This document shows positions 4,573 through 5,824 of a stretch of DNA of 5,824 nt, in pieces; within the stretch, counting starts at the first letter, position 1, and each line of letters starts with the position of its first letter. The notes under the pieces were generated by a model. The model was given only the letters and a program-made list of their open reading frames with translations. It was not told the DNA's origin and made no database searches. The position numbers were made by a program, and so were the translations under genes. The DNA is taken from assembly GCA_900319985.1 (NCBI GenBank), contig ONQL01000077.1, positions 1-5,824 of the forward strand. The letters are read 5' to 3'. This DNA comes from an uncultured Methanobrevibacter sp. (GTDB lineage Archaea; Methanobacteriota; Methanobacteria; Methanobacteriales; Methanobacteriaceae).

Positions 4573-5364
4573 ATGAGTTCATCTTTTAAAAGCCCAGTAG
4601 AAACAGCAAAAGCAATTTCTGCAACTGCTGGTGCAAAAAACTCTGCAAATATTGTTAATGTGATTTTGCTTTCTTTTTTAGCAGGAGCATACATCGCATT
4701 TGGAGGTTTATTAGCTGAAGTCGCTAATGCAGGTATGGTCGCTGCCGGTCTACCAGTTGGTTTATCCAAATTTGTATTCGGTGCAGTGTTCCCTGTAGGT
4801 TTGATTATTGTAGTACTCGCTGGTTCTGAATTATTTACCGGTAACGTAATGTTCATGACCATCGGAGTATTAGATGGTACCGCTTCTGTAGGCGGTCTCG
4901 CTAAAAATTGGGTTATCAGTTGGTTATTCAACTTCGTAGGTGCATTATTCGTTGCATACGTTCTTGCATTTATGGGTGGAATCATCACTTCCGATCCAGC
5001 TATTCAAGCAGGTGCAATTAAAGTAGCAACCGGTAAGGTTGGTATGAGTTTCGATGTAGCTTTCATTAAGGCTATCGGTTGTAACTGGCTTGTATGTTTA
5101 GCTGTATGGTTAGCTAACGCATCCGATGATGTCATTGGTAAAATCTTTGGTATTTGGTTCCCAATTATGGCTTTCGTTACCATCGGATTTGAGCACAGTG
5201 TTGCAAACATGTTCTTCATACCATTAGGTATGTTCTTAGGAGCTGAAGGTGTTAACTGGAGTACTATTATTGTTAATAACTTAGTTCCAGTAACTCTCGG
5301 TAACATCGTTGGTGGTGCAATATTCGTAGCTTGTATCTACTGGTTTACCTACCTTAAAGAATAA
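4573..5364 (+). CDS. fdhC: Formate transporter FdhC (FNT family)
   Basis: FdhC is a 263-residue inner-membrane channel/transporter of the formate-nitrite transporter family, which works as a pentamer and carries formate into the cell. Six hydrophobic segments are visible, roughly at 26-50, 64-87, 111-136, 160-181, 190-212 and 234-258. Family signatures are LAGAYIAFGG (36-45), AGSELFTGN (83-91, the pore loop), GCNWLVCLAVW (169-179) and FEHSVANMF (206-214) with the central pore His208. Nitrite carriers share the fold, but the fdhA gene 83 bases downstream makes formate the substrate. The start has GAGGT (4561-4565) 7 bases ahead. Codon choice is regular and G/T-ending for Gly, Val and Ala, as in strongly expressed genes. 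The order fdhC-fdhA matches the fdhCAB operon known in other Methanobacteriales. Confidence 0.96.
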   Translation: MSSSFKSPVETAKAISATAGAKNSANIVNVILLSFLAGAYIAFGGLLAEVANAGMVAAGLPVGLSKFVFGAVFPVGLIIVVLAGSELFTGNVMFMTIGVLDGTASVGGLAKNWVISWLFNFVGALFVAYVLAFMGGIITSDPAIQAGAIKVATGKVGMSFDVAFIKAIGCNWLVCLAVWLANASDDVIGKIFGIWFPIMAFVTIGFEHSVANMFFIPLGMFLGAEGVNWSTIIVNNLVPVTLGNIVGGAIFVACIYWFTYLKE

Positions 5365-5383
5365 GCTAGTAAATTTAAAATTT

Positions 5384-5408
5384 AAAGAAGCTTTTATAGC
5401 TTCTTTTT
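5384..5408 (+). terminator. Stem-loop with T-run between fdhC and fdhA
   Basis: AAAGAAGCT (5384-5392) pairs perfectly with AGCTTCTTT (5398-5406) around the loop TTTAT, and the run of five T (5404-5408) overlaps the end of the stem. The form is that of an intrinsic terminator placed 19 bases after the fdhC stop. Since fdhA needs transcription from fdhC unless it has its own promoter, partial termination or a protected 3' end of fdhC mRNA is the likely role. Confidence 0.5.
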
Positions 5409-5447
5409 AACTTATTTAATATATAATAATATTTTGGAGATTATAAA

Positions 5448-5824
5448 ATGGTTGAAATAAAATATGTTCCAACAATCTGTCCTTACTGTGGTACTGGTTG
5501 TGGACTCAACTTCGTTGTAAAAGACGAAAAAATTGTTGGTGTAGAACCTTTAAAAAGACACCCTGTAAACGAGGGTAAAGTATGTCCAAAAGGTAACTTT
5601 GGATATCAGTTTATTAATAGGGAAGACAGATTAACTACTCCTTTAATAAAAGAAAACGGTGAATTTAGAGAAGCTTCTTGGGATGAAGCATTAGACTTAG
5701 TTGCTAACAAACTCAAAGAAGTATCTGACGAAGATCCAAACAAAGTTGGATTCTACGCATGTGCTCGTTCACCTAACGAAAACATTTACATTACTCAAAA
5801 ATTAGCAAGAGTAGCTTGTGGTAC
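5448..5824 (+). CDS. fdhA: Formate dehydrogenase catalytic subunit FdhA, N-terminal 125 codons (cut by window edge)
   Basis: FdhA oxidises formate to CO2 at a Mo/W-bis-pterin site and passes electrons through a [4Fe-4S] cluster to FdhB and then to F420 or the heterodisulfide reductase complex. The visible part holds the cluster ligands Cys11, Cys14, Cys18 (CPYCGTGC) and Cys46 (KVCPKG), with Lys48 as the usual electron-relay lysine. It is followed by the molybdopterin oxidoreductase stretch RLTTPLI (61-67), WDEALD (78-83) and ACARSPNENIYITQKLARVACG (104-125, key residues Arg107, Asn110, Lys118). GGAGAT (5436-5441) precedes the ATG. The frame is open to the edge; full-length family members have near 680 residues. 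The catalytic Sec or Cys lies about a dozen residues past the edge, so its identity cannot be seen. FdhB is expected next. Confidence 0.95.
   Translation, partial: MVEIKYVPTICPYCGTGCGLNFVVKDEKIVGVEPLKRHPVNEGKVCPKGNFGYQFINREDRLTTPLIKENGEFREASWDEALDLVANKLKEVSDEDPNKVGFYACARSPNENIYITQKLARVACG

Noticed and set aside
4512..4988. 158-codon minus-strand ORF
   Set aside because: It is the antisense of the fdhC leader and first half of fdhC. Its Pro/Thr/Asn/Ala-rich make-up mirrors the Gly/Val/Ala codons of the real transporter.
5004..5306. 100-codon minus-strand ORF
   Set aside because: Antisense to the second half of fdhC, whose FNT motifs are unmistakable; no ribosome site or family features of its own.

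Overview
The window looks like chromosomal DNA of a methanogenic archaeon of the order Methanobacteriales, most probably Methanobrevibacter or a close relative. The evidence is a very AT-rich sequence, archaeal TATA-type promoters combined with Shine-Dalgarno sites, and a gene set of formate transporter FdhC followed by formate dehydrogenase FdhA, FdhD, 6-phospho-3-hexuloisomerase, an archaeal MJ0406-type nucleoside kinase and a probable ThiC start. The assignment rests on recognising these proteins, not on a database search.

Layout, left to right. The first 41 bases hold the minus-strand start of a probable thiC (thiamine pyrimidine synthesis). After a 243-base spacer with an operator-like palindrome comes a minus-strand PfkB-family nucleoside kinase (285-1199), preceded by a spacer with a perfect 13-bp inverted repeat. 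Next is a minus-strand one-component regulator (1369-2235): a LysR/ModE-like winged helix fused to a periplasmic-binding-protein-like sensor. It is divergent from hxlB (2351-2941, plus), and the two share a short promoter region. hxlB runs tail to tail into fdhD (2942-3688, minus). Their stop codons touch and lie inside one perfect inverted repeat.

Between fdhD and fdhC are 884 bases without a convincing gene. This stretch holds a locally GC-richer segment with a 15-codon ORF, a two-part hairpin followed by six T, four copies of TCGATAA, a nest of palindromes, the fdhC promoter and an 11-bp tandem repeat in the fdhC leader. fdhC (4573-5364) is followed by a terminator-like stem-loop and then the first 125 codons of fdhA, which the window edge cuts just before the expected catalytic Sec/Cys.

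The right half is a formate-use locus: FdhC imports formate, FdhA with an FdhB expected downstream oxidises it to feed methanogenesis, and FdhD activates the Mo/W-pterin cofactor of FdhA. hxlB belongs to the ribulose monophosphate route that archaea use to make pentoses, and the kinase salvages nucleosides. I see no mobile element, CRISPR array, tRNA or rRNA. The least explained part is the fdhD-fdhC intergenic region, where a small RNA or leader element is possible but unproven.
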